Source: Ophioceras dolichostomum
Taxonomy: Eukaryota > Ascomycota > Sordariomycetes > Magnaporthales > Ophioceraceae
Assembly: GCA_003049485.1 (NCBI GenBank)
Contig: PYST01000211.1
Location: forward strand, 1-64,000
Reading direction: 5' to 3'
Length of the DNA stretch: 64,000 bases
Part shown: piece by piece, positions 32,914 to 45,560 of the stretch
Layout: every line of letters begins with the position of its first letter
Numbering within the stretch: the first letter of the stretch is position 1
The notes under the pieces: generated by a model
Told to the model about the DNA's origin: nothing
Database searches by the model: none
What the model saw: the letters and a program-made list of their open reading frames with translations, nothing else
Translations under genes and position numbers: made by a program

Positions 32914-34097
32914 ATGCCATATATTGAGGACCTCGTGCGGTCTCTATTCGCTCGCTTTTAATTTTCATGGTTTTTCGTGGGTGGGGAGTTGACAGGTTCG
33001 GTCGGGGCTTAGACATCATCACTTGTTTTCACGATTACGTGGCAACGGCGTCAAAGGGCATTGGGCGGTGCGAGGCGTTTCTTTCCTTTTTGTTGTTGTA
33101 TTTTTATTACGTACTCACCCCAGTGCGTGCGCTGCTTGAGAACTTAATTTCATCCGAAAGCATTCATCGCCAATCCTCGTCATCCGCATGGACGTTTCTG
33201 ATGAAGTCGATGCATATAGCCCCAGTGTGTTCGGCGAGCTTCTGTGTTCTGGTGCCGGAATTGGGCATATCAATTTCGACTTCCTTCGTCTTGATGTCTT
33301 CCGAAGTGAAACCATGGCGTATTCGGATCAGTCTCGCCAGGGGCAGCCTCATCCTATTTATAAGTCCAGAAACCATCTGAAGGACCCCATTGGATGAACC
33401 GATCTCGGGTTGTTTCCCCGGCCAACCTGGATCGGTCTCGGTCTTGCAACTTCACCATCCGCCATCTATGATTCTGGAGTTGACGAGACCTGGTTGGCAG
33501 ACTGGAAAGTTGGTGGTCGGAGATCGGACCAGTCCGAGGTTCAGAATGACAATTACCGTGCATCAACGGCCGGACATCACAAAGAGACTGCCACGCGTCT
33601 TTGGTACGAGTCAAACACGCGCATAGCAGACGAAGCGCATGGTAACACAGTTAAACCTCGGCCGAAACCTACCATCGTGTCCAACGCTCAGTGGCCGTGC
33701 GATTCTGAAGAATTTATGCAGCTTGGCCGTTAACGATGCCAGAAACCACCTTGGTGGTGGGCCGGATGTGAGACTTGGCCTTGTATAATTACTCATCGTA
33801 TTCGGGTTGAGTTCGTCTGATGTTTGCAAATTCAGTAGGCTCCCTCCGCAAGCATGGATCATAGCTCGACATCGCAGAGGAGGGTGACTACGGGTATTTA
33901 AACTTGACGCACTCCCATTCTTCCTCAGACTGCAGAGCGAGTGGACACACTAACCACCAGCATTAAGCCTACATCCTGTAGTTTGTAGATGTCCGCAAAC
34001 ATCTTCGGATACATCACAGCTCCTTGCGCAGTATTAGCTCGCACTCACCATAAGTAGCACAACTCAGCCAAAAAGCGCCCTTCCTCAGACATTCACA
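32914..34097. other. Intergenic
   Basis: About 1.2 kb between two plus-strand genes. Several open frames at 33100-33730 overlap on both strands without supporting features. The last 100-200 bases are the promoter of the DUF7053-like gene. Confidence 0.5.
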
Positions 34098-34749
34098 ATG
34101 GGTAGTACGTGCAGAGGCTAAAAGGCTCTGCCAGGCCCCTTTCCCCTGCCCTCAGTCCCCCCTTTCGCACGCCATCCACAGATATAACTGACTTCTCCCC
34201 ACAGTGTTCCGTACAACCGACTACTTCGAGGTCTACTCAACCATCAAGGGAGTGCCCCTCTCAAAGGCCCTCCAAGTCCTGCACAACCACGACTTCTTCC
34301 TGCACCAAGACCCCAACTTCGTCTCCTTCGCATCCGACACGCCTCCCCGCGGCGGCTCGATCCAGCCCGTCCCGGACGATGCCAAGGACCGGATCGTCCC
34401 GGGAGCCCCAACGAAGTGCTACGAGGTGACCGACAAGGTGCCGGGGCAGTTCGCGAAGCTGCTTCCTGGGATGTCGAAGACAATCAACTACTACCAGGTC
34501 ACTGACCTGAAGGACGGCATCTTCGTGTACCTGAACGCCGCGTTGGACACGGTGTCTAGCAGGAAGATTCGGGTGAAAGCGGAGGGAGAAGGAGGAGTGA
34601 AACTGTATCAGGAGGTCATGTTTGACACCAACAAGATGCTGATGGGTATCTGTCGGAGCCAGTATGAGGAGCATTGGAGGAACATCCATGAGGCTTTTTC
34701 GAAGGAGATGGGTGGGGAGATCGGTAATCATGGGCCGAGGCTATCCTGA
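34098..34749 (+). CDS. Small DUF7053-like fungal protein
   Basis: Exons 34098-34101 and 34205-34749 give 182 aa: the first exon is only ATGG, followed by a GTAGTA donor and CCCACAG acceptor, so the protein starts MVFRTTDYFEV. No signal peptide and no TM segment. The Phe/Tyr/Asp-rich start, a central PTKCYEVTDKVPG segment and IRVKAEGEGGVKLYQEV followed by EEHWRNIHEAF fit a widespread fungal family of about 170-220 aa with no assigned role. The ligand or partner is unknown; the beta-rich pattern could suit a lipid- or polyketide-binding fold, which is speculation. Confidence 0.7.
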
Positions 34750-35811
34750 ATTTCGTGTGCTCTGTCTAGGCTGTGGTGGCTGGCGGTCGGCTTCTGGCCA
34801 AGGAGAGAAGGTGTTACAGACTTGCTCTGCATGTTAGCTAACACACAACCGGCACGAACATCTCGAAGGCTGGCCTCCAATAGTGCGCTCGTCATGGTAC
34901 ATACACTTCTACTCGCTGTCTGCCTAAAGATTCATGGAGTTGAGGTGTGAAGTGACGTATCATTCAGCCGTGAATGCCTTGACCTCAACACGTACGTCAT
35001 CCCCCCGCCGACCGCGACAATCACCAGAGACGCGACGCGTAATGAGGATATAAGCCCACTTTATGACTCCCTCGTTCAACAAACACGGTCGTCCTGGTTA
35101 GGCCACTTGGCCTCGTTGGGAAAAATCGCCACGATCGTGGGCTCCAAAGACCTAGCCAGTGCTGCTAGGTCGGGAGTTCGAGGCCGGTTCGAAGCAAACC
35201 CTCCCCGGGTTTTTCGTAACCACCCATCTCTCCCCGGACCGCGGGGATTTGAGCTAGGTGGCCATCTTTTTTTTTCTCGTCAATCAGAATTCCTCTCTCG
35301 TTCGTTTTGTCTCGTGGCGATAAATTCCTCAAGGCAGTTTACCACCGACAGATGCTTCTATTTTTTTTCCCTCATGCTATTTGTCATCCTGCTTTGCTCA
35401 GTGGCATAGGCTCGATCGCAAGTCTCTCCCTCCTTGCAAGTTGAATTTCTTCCGTGACAAGCCTGGCGTGGCGGGCTCCATTTGACAGCACGATCCATAG
35501 GGGAACAGCTGGTCGGAGTGGTAGAACTTGCGCATAGCACAACCAGAGAGGAAGGCGTAAGGTGGTAGAAAGGAGAAAGAAAGAAATGTTTTATCTATGA
35601 TGTTTGCGACGCCTGATAGCAGAATGGAAGACAGAAAAGAAAGAAGAAAACGAGAAGAAACGCGAATTTCTATATACTATACCTCCTCACACACCTGGTG
35701 TATCCAAGCTGCACGCAGAGACCTCCAAATCCCCCCATTTTTTCCACAAGCACACGTCCTCTGCCTGTCCGTCCGTCTGTCTGCCAGTCCAGCTAGCCAT
35801 CCGTCTACCCC
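34750..35811. other. Intergenic
   Basis: About 1.06 kb at the convergent side of the DUF7053-like gene and the Cys-containing protein gene. The stretch 35100-35220 has tRNA-like wording (GTTCGAGG, GGTTCGAAGC), but no cloverleaf can be folded. Pyrimidine-rich tracts lie at 35267-35277 and 35361-35370. Confidence 0.5.
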
Positions 35812-36249
35812 TCAACCCGCAATAATCCCAGCCGCAATACCAGCGCTCGCCAAAAACGCAAACACCGACCACGCGACGCGCGCCGTGCCCCGCGCCGACG
35901 GCGACGCTCCGTCGTTCCTCTTCGCGTCCGTCATGTTGTTGACGATCTGGAAGTTCTGCACGCTGCCCAGTTCGATGCTGTTCTTGGAGCCGCACTCCTC
36001 CGGGTCGACCTTCTCGTCCTTGGGCTTGCACCAGGTCCAGCAGCCGACGATCGCCACGTCGCTGTCGCAGCACTTCGCGAACCCGGCGCTGCGCAGCGGG
36101 TCGGGGAGGCCGTCGGTGTTGCCCGTCGAGGAGATCACCCAGACGCGCGTGCCGTTGTTGACGTTGATCTTGGCCTGCGCTTGGAGCGTTATGTTGGCGT
36201 TGGGGACGCAGTCGCCTTGGACGGCGAGGCGGGCGGCGAGGGCGGACAT
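35812..36249 (-). CDS. Cysteine-containing protein with GPI-anchor-like tail
   Basis: 145 aa. Seven cysteines cluster in QGDC, AKCCDSD, VGCWTWCKP and EECGS; five of them lie in the CC...C...C...C pattern of residues 59-86. Potential N-glycosylation sites occur (NNGT, NNMT). The C-terminus is a small-residue region followed by the hydrophobic stretch WSVFAFLASAGIAAGIIAG, as in GPI-anchored wall proteins. The N-terminus (MSALAARLAVQGDC) is too short and not hydrophobic enough for a convincing signal peptide, so an upstream exon carrying it may be missing. Family not recognised. Confidence 0.6.
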   Translation of the reverse strand: MSALAARLAVQGDCVPNANITLQAQAKINVNNGTRVWVISSTGNTDGLPDPLRSAGFAKCCDSDVAIVGCWTWCKPKDEKVDPEECGSKNSIELGSVQNFQIVNNMTDAKRNDGASPSARGTARVAWSVFAFLASAGIAAGIIAG

Positions 36250-37277
36250 TTCTGGGGGGATGATGGGTGAGCCGGTTATTTTTTTTCTTCGTTTGGCTTT
36301 CTGGTTTGATAGATGGGTTGTAGATGGCAGCTGCGCTGGTATCTCTAGCCTTGTAAGTGTCTCGTTTTGCAGATTGAGGAAGAGAAACGCGAAACGACAT
36401 AGACCGGCTCCTACAAGACGGCCACCAGACCATTTAAATACCCAACCCCTATTTCTCCTTCCTCCAGGCCCAGGTTGCAGTTTTGCTTCTCGCGCCCAAA
36501 CTGTGTATATGCTACGATGGGGTTTGATATCAACCTAATCCCACGCCACATGTGAAACCCCCGGCCAGGTCCCCGGATTGGACCGTTCCTCAGGCCAGCA
36601 GAAAAGGCGCATGGCGTAGAGTCCCATTCGGTATTTTGTGGGGTGATCGTGTTGTGTGTATTCTATGACGGCCACCGGAAAAGTCGCCCGAAACAGAGTT
36701 TTGTGGATCGGCCATCCGGCCAGGCTTGGAGGATTCGGAGGGCATGGAAGGTGGTCGGCATCCGAAACAGGTCGTGTGTGGGCCCGGGCGGAACTTCGCG
36801 TGAAGTCCTCCGGCTTTTATGCGGGTTCCCTTGCCTCTTTCGATATTCTACCAGTGGACCTTCCATCAAATTTCTCGTGGTCAATCCGGAATCAGGACTC
36901 AGCTGCTCCGTGGAAAAAAAGGTAGGTGGTGACTGCAGGCAGGGGCCAGGTAAGCTGCAGACGCCCGTATCTCTCACCGCCTTGGCGAACCGCACGTGGT
37001 CATCGCGGTTCGCCAGCTCTGGTTGCATGGTGGTGGCGGTGCCCAGTTGATCAAAAATGCCTAACAAGGCGGCCTCAGTTGTCGATGTGGAGGTGGCTGG
37101 TGCGCTTTTCTTTTCTTGCCGTCAGGCTCCGCTCTTCAGCGATTGATGTCGCTCCTTTTATGCTCTCATCAATTCCAGACACTCTCCTCTGCAGTTCTGC
37201 GCGATCACGACAGACGAGATCGTTTCCGTGGGCTACCTGGGTACCTAGGTACCTACCTACCTAGTTACCACGCTACA
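36250..37277. promoter_or_regulatory. Divergent intergenic region with CCTAGGTA repeat next to the SNF2 start
   Basis: About 1.03 kb between the GPI-like gene (minus) and the SNF2 gene (plus). A run of GGTACCTAGGTACCTACC motifs at about 37237-37265 ends 12 bases before the SNF2 ATG, so it lies in the 5' leader or core promoter. Nothing else is recognised. Confidence 0.5.
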
Positions 37278-40200
37278 ATGACCCGGATCGTTAGCCCCGT
37301 GAACAAGAGGCGCCCTTCCGAGTCACAGAGTCAACCCGATCGAGAGGCGAAGAGGACTTGCATTGAACCGCCAGTCAATTCCTCGTCCTTTCTGGATCAA
37401 GATTCTGCTGCTAGTTGTGGCCTTGATTATGATGCTGCGCTAGATCTTGACTTTGTGAACGAACCCTTCGACTTCTACTCCTGGCTTCAATCCGACAGCC
37501 AAGGCCTCACTCCTACAGAATCGAAGAGCGATGACTTGGACCTAGCCTCACCTCGCAATGCGATTCTCTCACCCGCGTGCGCCGGCTCGGCCGACCGTGA
37601 AGTTCGCTTCGATTCTTGCTTTGGTGTGGTAAGTGTTTCTATTCTGGAAACCGAATAGGCGGTCGACATCCAGCAGGATGGCGGGAACTGTCACTGATGA
37701 TTGATGAAGATAATTGCGCCAATCACATCCGCACTGCCCGCGAGTAAAGCCAAGGGTAAGGGCGGCGTGAAAGTTTCCTTCGATACCGCAGGAGACATTT
37801 TGAGGCTGCACATCCTAGATGACCGCAGCTATGCCGGGATATTAGTTTCTCCAACTATTGCGAAGCTTCTTGGCTCGTTCTCCGTCACCTTGGAGGCTAG
37901 CCTGACCTGCTCTTCTGCTTCCAAAGGCAAAGGGCAAGCTAAATCCTTGACGAGCAAGGAACCCTCCCCCAGCTGGACAGCTCGCATCATTGTTTTCGGG
38001 CTGGCCGAAGAACGAGATGCTATCGGCGAGCTGCTTGGCGACGCCGATGTCTTCCTTCAGCATCCCACATCCGAGGAGTGTGCGCGGCTCGATGTGCCTT
38101 ACCTCAACCCACAGCTTCTTCTGAGACCCGGCGCCGAGATGCCAAGTATTGAATCTCTTCTCATTTCAGTTGGTGACGCTAGGCCTCAGGCAGCACCGCA
38201 AGTTCTCGACGAGGTTGCTTGCTGCCGCTTTATGCGAGTCTTCGATTCAGCCGATGGGAGCGGATATGCCGGCATTCGGGAGCCAAGCCCAAGACTTCGC
38301 GCCTCTCTAGAGAAGTAGGCCTCCCATTACTGCGTCCCTCGCATCGGCTTTCGTCGTGTTGACTACCTCTCCTAATAGACACCAACTTTCCGCCCTTTCT
38401 ATGATGTCAGAAAAAGAGTGCGGAATTGTTCAAGGGGCTAGATTCCCGTGTTTGTGGGAGACGATGAACCGGGCGAATGCTGTCGAGTATGTATCGAGCC
38501 CCCCTTTGGACCGCCATCTGAATAACACTAACACGCATCACTTTGGAGGTTTCGGCACCGCATTACTGGTCACCGCGACCCAAATCCACTGGTTCCAAGC
38601 GGCGGGGTCCTGGCTGATGTAAGTCACTGGTGTACGACATTTGTTGTTCAAAACACTATGCATACTAACAGCGTTCTAGGAAATGGGACTGGGTAAAACC
38701 CTGAGTGTTATCGCCTTAATCTGCTGGTCTCTCGATCAACTCAATGCCAACGAACTGCCGGCTGGAGGCTCGAATGCCTGGTCGAGGTCAACCTTGATCG
38801 TCGTTCCATTATCTAGTAGGTTTTGACAGTCCCGCTCGACGAGAAAATAACAACATTTTCTAATTCTCGCAGCAATCGAAACTTGGGAAACCCAATTGAG
38901 AGAGTAAGCTTTCACCCTCCATTCCCAATACTTAGGATTGCCGTCCAGAAAGATTGACCAAGGGTACATGAACCATAGACACGTCATCCCGGGACACGTC
39001 AACCATGCCATCTATTACGGGAACTCTCGCAAGCGGCTTGCTGCCGAAGGCCTGCACCGATACGATGTGATTCTGACAACCTACGAAACACTCGTATCGG
39101 ATCAGCCTGAAGGGCCGTTGCGCTTGACGCGATGGCATCGAGTGGTGCTTGATGAAGGTTGGTTAGAGGCTCCTTAGTCGACCCGATTTTATTTTTCTCT
39201 CCTAGCTAATCTAAGTCGCCTTGCGACCTAGCGCATCGAATCCGCTCTCGGTCGTCGCAGGTATTCACGGTGGTTTGCGCCCTGTCCGCGCGGAACCGAT
39301 GGTGTCTAACCGGCACTCCGATCCATAACTCTCTGGACGACTACGGGGCATTGTTGGCCTTCGTGGGTGTAGAGCCACTGACGACCAAGCCATCTTTCGA
39401 CCGATGGGTTACCGCCCCTATGAAGAATGAAACACCTAGGGCCATCCAAAAGCTTCAAGCCTTGGTCCAGGCCACATGCCTCCGACGCACGAAAAGATCT
39501 TTGGATCTTGCACTGGCGCTCCCACCGCGGACTGAAAACTGCGAGCTGCTTAGCATGGACCATGAACACCAGAGAGTGTACGACTTCTTTCGGCGCCACA
39601 CGTACCAGCTCCTCGTCAGTCCCAGCACGCTTCCTGGACGAGGGTCCTTTGTTCCACAGAGGGGGAATGAAGCTCTTAAACTGATCAACGTTCTGCGGCT
39701 GGTCTGCAATCACGGTCAAGATCTACTGTCACCCGCTATTCAGCAGGTCTGGGTAGATCAGAGGGGCTTGGAATTGGCTTGGTCGGGCTCTAGCTGCTGC
39801 ATGAGCTGTGGGAGCCCAATCTCCTCGGCCTCCTCGATCTCCTCACGTCACGGCGAAGCATCTCTGGAAACAATGGATGGCCTGTGTGGGCAATGTGTGG
39901 GTCGTGAAAACGCCCCCATGAGAGACGAGCCGACGACAACTTTAGCTGTGCCTGCATCGGCGAAGGTTAGAGCCCTCGTTCGGAACTTGCGGGAGCAGCA
40001 GAAGAGTGGAAGAGGTGGCAGTGGTGACAAAAGGTGAGTGAGCTATGCTGCCTAGAAGCATCGACTGGAACTCGGCCAAGGCTTGTAAAGCTAATCCGAC
40101 AAAGCAGTGTCATCTTCAGCTACTGGACCAAGATGCTAGATCTAGTTCAGGCGGCACTCAAGGCTGCGGGATTCTTGCTAGTGAGAATCGACGGCAAAAC

Positions 40201-40811
40201 TTCCCTTAAGCATCGCGTTCCAGCATTGAAACGATTCCGAACGGATCCGAAGTGCATCGTCATGCTGGCAAGCCTTGGCACAGTCGGCGAAGGGTATGTC
40301 TGTCACCGCCACAGGGTGCGTTGCTGCGTTCAGCCTGCTAACAAGATGATGACCATGCATCACAGAGTCGACTTGACGGCTGCCAACCATGTCCACGTGC
40401 TCGAGCCTCACTGGAACCCCATGGTTGAGGCACAGGCCATCGATCGTGTTCACCGTCTCGGGCAGAAGAAGGATGTTTTCGTCACTCGATACACCATCCA
40501 GAACTCAATCGAAGACGTGAGTTGCCTGCGGCCCAGGCACACAGAAACCTCCCAGGCATAAGCTAATACGATGCTCCTACCGCTCACTTAAAGTATGTAA
40601 GATGGGTGCAACAGGACAAGCTCAGGCTCATCAGCATGTCTTTGGACGAGGCTCCAGAGCCGTTGTCCGTCTTGCAAGAGCAACGTTGGCAGGTCAGTAG
40701 ACGTTCAATTCCCACTGAAGCTACCCTCCCCGTTGCTGACCGTCTTTGAAGATGATGCGAAACGCTATAGCGGGACCAGAAGAGTTTTGGAGAAAGAGCC
40801 CCGGTGGTTGA
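37278..40811 (+). CDS. SNF2-family ATPase (Rad5/Rad16-like helicase)
   Basis: Chromatin or DNA-repair translocase of the SWI2/SNF2 class. Twelve exons reconcile: 37278-37628, 37710-38314, 38379-38486, 38549-38618, 38680-38815, 38873-38903, 38949-39157, 39232-40033, 40108-40293, 40366-40516, 40594-40692 and 40752-40811, giving 935 aa. Motif I is GGVLADEMGLGKTLSVIAL. Ia is LIVVPLSTIETWETQL. Motif II, VVLDEAHRIRS, is split by the intron at 39158. Motif III is RWCLTGTPIHNSLDD. The C-terminal lobe has VIFSYWTKMLDL, ASLGTVGEGVDLTAA and AIDRVHRLGQ. Between the lobes a CCMSCG...CGQC four-cysteine element stands where Rad5/Rad16 relatives have a RING, so no ubiquitin-ligase activity is evident. All ATPase motifs are intact. 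Exons as short as 31 nt are used. Confidence 0.93.
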
Positions 40812-41221
40812 TTTGCTCAATCTGGAAGGTCAAACTCTAGGTGGCTTCTGGTAAGTCCAGCTAATAAGTACCTTACCTACCTAGCTAGGTACCTAGGTAG
40901 CTATCGTAGACAGAGGCTGGTCTGACAACACAATATGCTAACAAAAGCAACACCGACGCCGATGTCAATTTATACGTGTTGATCCACGGTAACGTACGGT
41001 CACTGGTCACTCTCAAGTCATCTACTTCCAAGAACCTATCGATCCGGGGTCTTCCTCAGGACGTTTTCTTCCCCAATGCATTCCTGCCAAAGTGCCTAGA
41101 TACCTCGCTGTTCCTTTCTAATAGAAAGAACATAATACGGAACCGTCTTTGTACGGGTGCCTTTTCTTTACTCGTTAGCCTTCCGACTATACTGCTGCTC
41201 CCCTCTCACCAAAGCACATTG
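40812..41221. other. Convergent 3' region with CCTAGGTA repeat
   Basis: 410 bp between the SNF2 and NLR genes, which converge. A dense run of ACCTACCTAGCTAGGTACC motifs lies at about 40870-40905. No gene is supported. Confidence 0.6.
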
Positions 41222-44200
41222 TCACTCCCATTCCCGAAGTCTTCTTGGACCTACCAACCCGCTCTGCCCACGCTTCTGATGCCGCCTCTCTTGTGCTTCC
41301 AACACCACCTGATTGAACGGCTGACCAAGCCATTTCGAGATCCCTCCCGCTCCGGCCATGTTATGCATCGGACCAAGCTTCTCGTCGCCCCATGTCGGGT
41401 CTGCTCCCCAATCGAGGAGAAATCGGACCAATTCCGCAGCTTCGCGCGAGTCTGTAAGGAGCGCCACGCGCAGGGCGGTGAACCCCAGACCATACCCAGG
41501 CTGTTGCTCATCAACCGCCATGCCGAGCTCTAGAAGCGATCTAGCCAGTTTTATGGAAAAGGTGCTTCGGGCAATCCACCCCAGCCAACGCGCAAACCAA
41601 CTTTGAAGCTCAGTTTTGTCGCATGGCCCATGACTCAGCCGTTCCCAGAAAGATATCAGTCTCGCCTCCCGCTCAGGGTTTCCTTGCGCACACTGGACGA
41701 GACCGCGGCCACGTCCGCCATCGTAGAGGCCCAGATCTTTATTCCGAAACGAGTTGCTCCAGCTATAATGGGACAAAAAGGAATCCATCCATAGCTCGAA
41801 GATCGCGTTGGACTCTGACAGCAAAACGAGTTTGAACAGGCTCCCCCAGTCGCCATAGCAACGTCGGAGTTGTTTCGTTAGCATCGACGTTTCTGGCTTG
41901 ATGCTTTTGTTGAAGTTGTCGGCGTACCAGCGGAATGTGCCGAAGTTGTTGTGCTTGACACAGTGTCCGGCCCGCCAGAGCCAGAAGCCCCACACCACGG
42001 CTTCGCCGCCCAGACCTCTTCTAAGGGTGGGAAATGAGGAGGAGTCAACTATAGCGTCCATCATGTCGGGGGAGCCGTGTCTGGCAGCGCAGTTGAGGAA
42101 GTCATCCTGATTGGTTCCCGTATCGCAGAGCTCCACGAATCGTGGTTGGGCGAGAAGAGACTTAACAGCGTCGACTTGGTCCGTCCGGATCAAGTCAAGT
42201 AGTAGCACCTTGAGCTCCGAGCTCGACTCGCCTACGCGAACGAGGGTTTGGGACGAGGCTGTTGAGCTGGAGCTGTTCCTATGTGATGTCTGGCAGTGGC
42301 GCTCTTTCATCCTGGCGGAAAGGAACCCGATATTGGAATATTCGCAGGTAATGTCGTCGCATTTCCAGGGCACCTCGTGCTGCTTCTCGTGATTGTCTCG
42401 GAGTTCGGCACTTTCGAACTCGTGCCGTCGGTATCGGCATTCCAAGAATCCACACTTGAAAGGCTTGGGCCCATAGTGCTTCTGGAGATCCTCGATGCCC
42501 AGGTCGCTCACGACCTCGTGTAGGATACGGGAAGTATGGCAGGTGGATAGAGGATAGGAGTCATCGAATTCTATCACATCGTATCAGCATTCGAACGACG
42601 TCGATAAACGGAGGGCTGTACCAGTACCATACCTTTGTTGATGTGGTAGCTAGGTGCCTGGGGATTGGCCATGAATGCCGCTGTGCGAGAAACGACGGCA
42701 TGGTATCCGGGGCGGGATTGCTTGGTCTTCTGTGATGGGGTGGCATTCGATTTCTCGATTTCTTGGCCATCGACCTTTTTGTTGTGCCTCTTCTGTAGTA
42801 GGTCATCGAGGCGAGCTAGCAGCGCACTGCACAGATCGCCCCCCTGCATAGGTTCCTGCGCAGGTTCCTGCACAGGTGGACAGCGTTTGACCAGACTGTG
42901 CCACACCGCGGTCGCGAAGCAGTCAAGTCGGTACGCTCCCCCCCTTACGTAGTTCTCGATGTCTGCAGTCGAGAGGTCGGAATCATAGTGGTCCTGGAGA
43001 AAATACTCAACACAGCACGTAGCTAGGCTGAGGGATGCATCTCCAATGTCGAGAAGGCCGCCAGGGGAAGCTCGGAAAATGTAGCTGGGTACAGGAAGAG
43101 GGAGTCAGTCAGCTTCATGCAATGTTATAAAATGGCCGGAAATAGATCTATTTACTCTTTGACGGTGAAGTGGGAAAGATGCACATAGCCATCAACCACT
43201 TCGACCAGCGGCCCACAGAGCCTGGCAACATCCAATGAGGAGGAGACAGTGCCAGAAGGATTGAACCGGCCACTGCTGATGACTACAGCCTGCTCAAGCT
43301 CGAGGACACTGATGGGAATAGGTGAGCAGCCAACCCAACCTATCACCTTCTGCGCCTTTTCTTTCGCAGCGGGCGGTAGATGGGAAGCAATTCTCTCCAT
43401 AATCCGTTTGTAGCTGGGGGATAAAGTTAGATATTAAGGAATAGTAGAAGAGCAGGGGGCGGAGCAGAAAGGGACGTAGTATGCATACGCGACGTCAAGA
43501 CTCTCTGGCAACACCTTGAGTTCATCCCGAAGCTCATCAGGACCAAGATGCTCCACATTGCTTAGGACAATCTTGGCATAGAGGATCATCCCTAGGCAAA
43601 AACAAGACCTGTTAGCACCTAACTTAAGCGGTCAGGATGGGCGGAAAGTCGACCGAAGACACGACCCACCTTCGCATTTCGCTGCAAGCGGCTGGAGGAG
43701 CACCCGGATCTCTGCTTTCTCCTGGTTATTAAAGGGACTCTCCCTAAGGAGCTGTTCAGCGCGATCACCAACAAACAGCCCGATGGCATCGGCGTTGGAC
43801 TGGTCCACCCTAGCCTCCATGCAGTTCTTGTCCAGCGCAGCACCGATATCGCTCTCCGACCTGCTGGCCACCATGAGCTTAGCCTCCTGGCATACACTGG
43901 AAAGATCCAGGAGCGCGGCCAGGAGTCGTTGGCGCTCGACCTCGCTGATCTCGTCGAGGCCATCGACGATGATGAATGTAGGCCCTGCGCAGTTGAGTAA
44001 AGTCTCGAGCAACCCCTTCGCGACGGCAACGTCATTCTCTAGATTCGCTTTACTAGACAGAACCATCACTTCCTGCAGCGACTGGGACGGCCTTGCCAGC
44101 TGGAAGATAAGGGAATGCAGAATGGCAAGCGCAGTCTTGGCGTCTCTGATCTGGGAGTGGCTCAAGAATCCGAACACAACTCGCCCTAGGAGTTGGACTG

Positions 44201-45560
44201 TGGCCATGGCCGAAACGACTAGGTAAGTTTTGCCTGGACGCGGTGGTGAGATATTAGCACGCTTCAGATCCAAGGGTGCATGCGCACATGGACACCAAAA
44301 TCATCTCTTGCATCAGAAGGAGGAGAGGGTTGAGCTCGGCACTTACCAGCGCCAGGTATTCCATTGAGCCAGAACACCTTGGTCGACTGGTCCTTCACGT
44401 CGAGCCACTTCTTGAAAGTCTTGTCCTCAAGCAGCCACTTGTCGGTACCCTTGCAGAGTTGGCCCCGGAATCGATTCAGTGAGCTGTCGTAGGAGACCGG
44501 GGCCAGGCGGGCGCTCATGGCTTCGAACTCTTGCCGCTGGAGCGAAGCCTTCACACTCTCGAACTCCGCGAGGACTTTGTCACGGGCCAGACGCGCCTCG
44601 CGGATATGTTCGTATTGGACCTCAATCCTCATCAGCTCTCCATGGCGTCGGATGTTGCCAACGACCGCCTGGATCTTCTCCTGCCGATTCGGCCAGAGGG
44701 CATGGAAAAAATGCTTGAGCTCTTTGTGTTATGTGTTAGCCGACTGATGATCATCACTTAGATTTGGAGGAATCGGATGCTGCCCTCCAAAACAATACAA
44801 TATCAAGCATCAATTACAGCACCGGACGGGACAATAATCTTTGACGGCACCCAATACCCCGCCGAACCTATCGGCGGTACAAGACCAGGCAGGGAAGAGA
44901 AGCAGATTTGGATAAGCAATGCGGAAATCGGACGAGAAGCGTAAGTATGTGATAATGTGGATACTCACTGCTATCATCGCGGAAGAATTTGAGCGAAATG
45001 ACGTAGAAGTCGAGCAGGTCCTCGAAGAACAGCACAAGCACCTCCAACAGCCGAGGACTGTCGAACAGGCGAGCGAACTCCAGGAAGCGCGGGAGGGCCT
45101 GCCCGACGTCGGCAGCGGCGGCCAGCAGGGCGTCGAACGACTTGGCGAACGAGCTCGACCACTGCAGTAGCAGCTTGGCGGGTCCCCAGATCAGTGCCAA
45201 CACGTCCGGCTTGACCTGGACGAACGTGGTGACGGTCTCGTCGTAGTCGCGGAGCGGGGCCAGGAACTTGTCGAGCTTGCGCAGGTTGCGCAGCTGCTGC
45301 CCGCGCTCGCCCCTCTGGAGCTCGTCCGTGAGATCGTAGACCTCGTCGATTGTCTTCGTGCGGCACACGGCATCGTAGATGCCCGGGCAGTCCTTGAGCT
45401 TGTCTTTGAAGTCGTCCCTCGCCCGCTCGAAGGCGAGGGCGACCGGGTCCGGGAAGGACGGCGGAAGAGGAGGGGCGGGAGCAGAAGCAGGAGCAGGAGG
45501 AGGGGCGGCATGGGCGACCGCCGCTGAGCCAGCGGTTGCTGGCGTGGCGGCGGGGTTCAT
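41222..45560 (-). CDS. NLR-type receptor: N-terminal domain, NACHT NTPase, winged helix, tandem C2H2 fingers, ankyrin-like C-terminus
   Basis: Exons 45560-44969, 44721-44347, 44233-43670, 43591-43489, 43413-43156, 43084-42633 and 42570-41222 give 1,230 aa in phase. Residues 40-200 form a helical N-terminal domain seen in many fungal NLRs (DUF7708-like; LIWGPAKLLLQWSSSF). The P-loop GIPGAGKT (about residue 320) is interrupted by the second intron. Walker B is FIIVDGLDEISE (about 410) and the sensor segment is LMVASRSESD. A winged-helix part follows, with YLHLSHFTVKDYIF-type wording at 640-660. At about 820-885 come two C2H2 fingers (C-x4-C...H-x3-H and C-x4-C...H-x4-H). The C-terminal 300 residues have ankyrin-like units (GFTALRVALL, VRFLLDWGADP). 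Such proteins act in non-self recognition and programmed cell death in fungi; the ligand is unknown. Confidence 0.88.

Noticed and set aside
35100..35220. tRNA-like wording (GTTCGAGG, GGTTCGAAGC)
   Set aside because: No acceptor stem, anticodon arm or T-stem pairing could be drawn, so not called as a tRNA.
37278..40811. RING finger in the SNF2 protein
   Set aside because: Only two CxxC pairs are visible between the helicase lobes, not the eight ligands of a RING.
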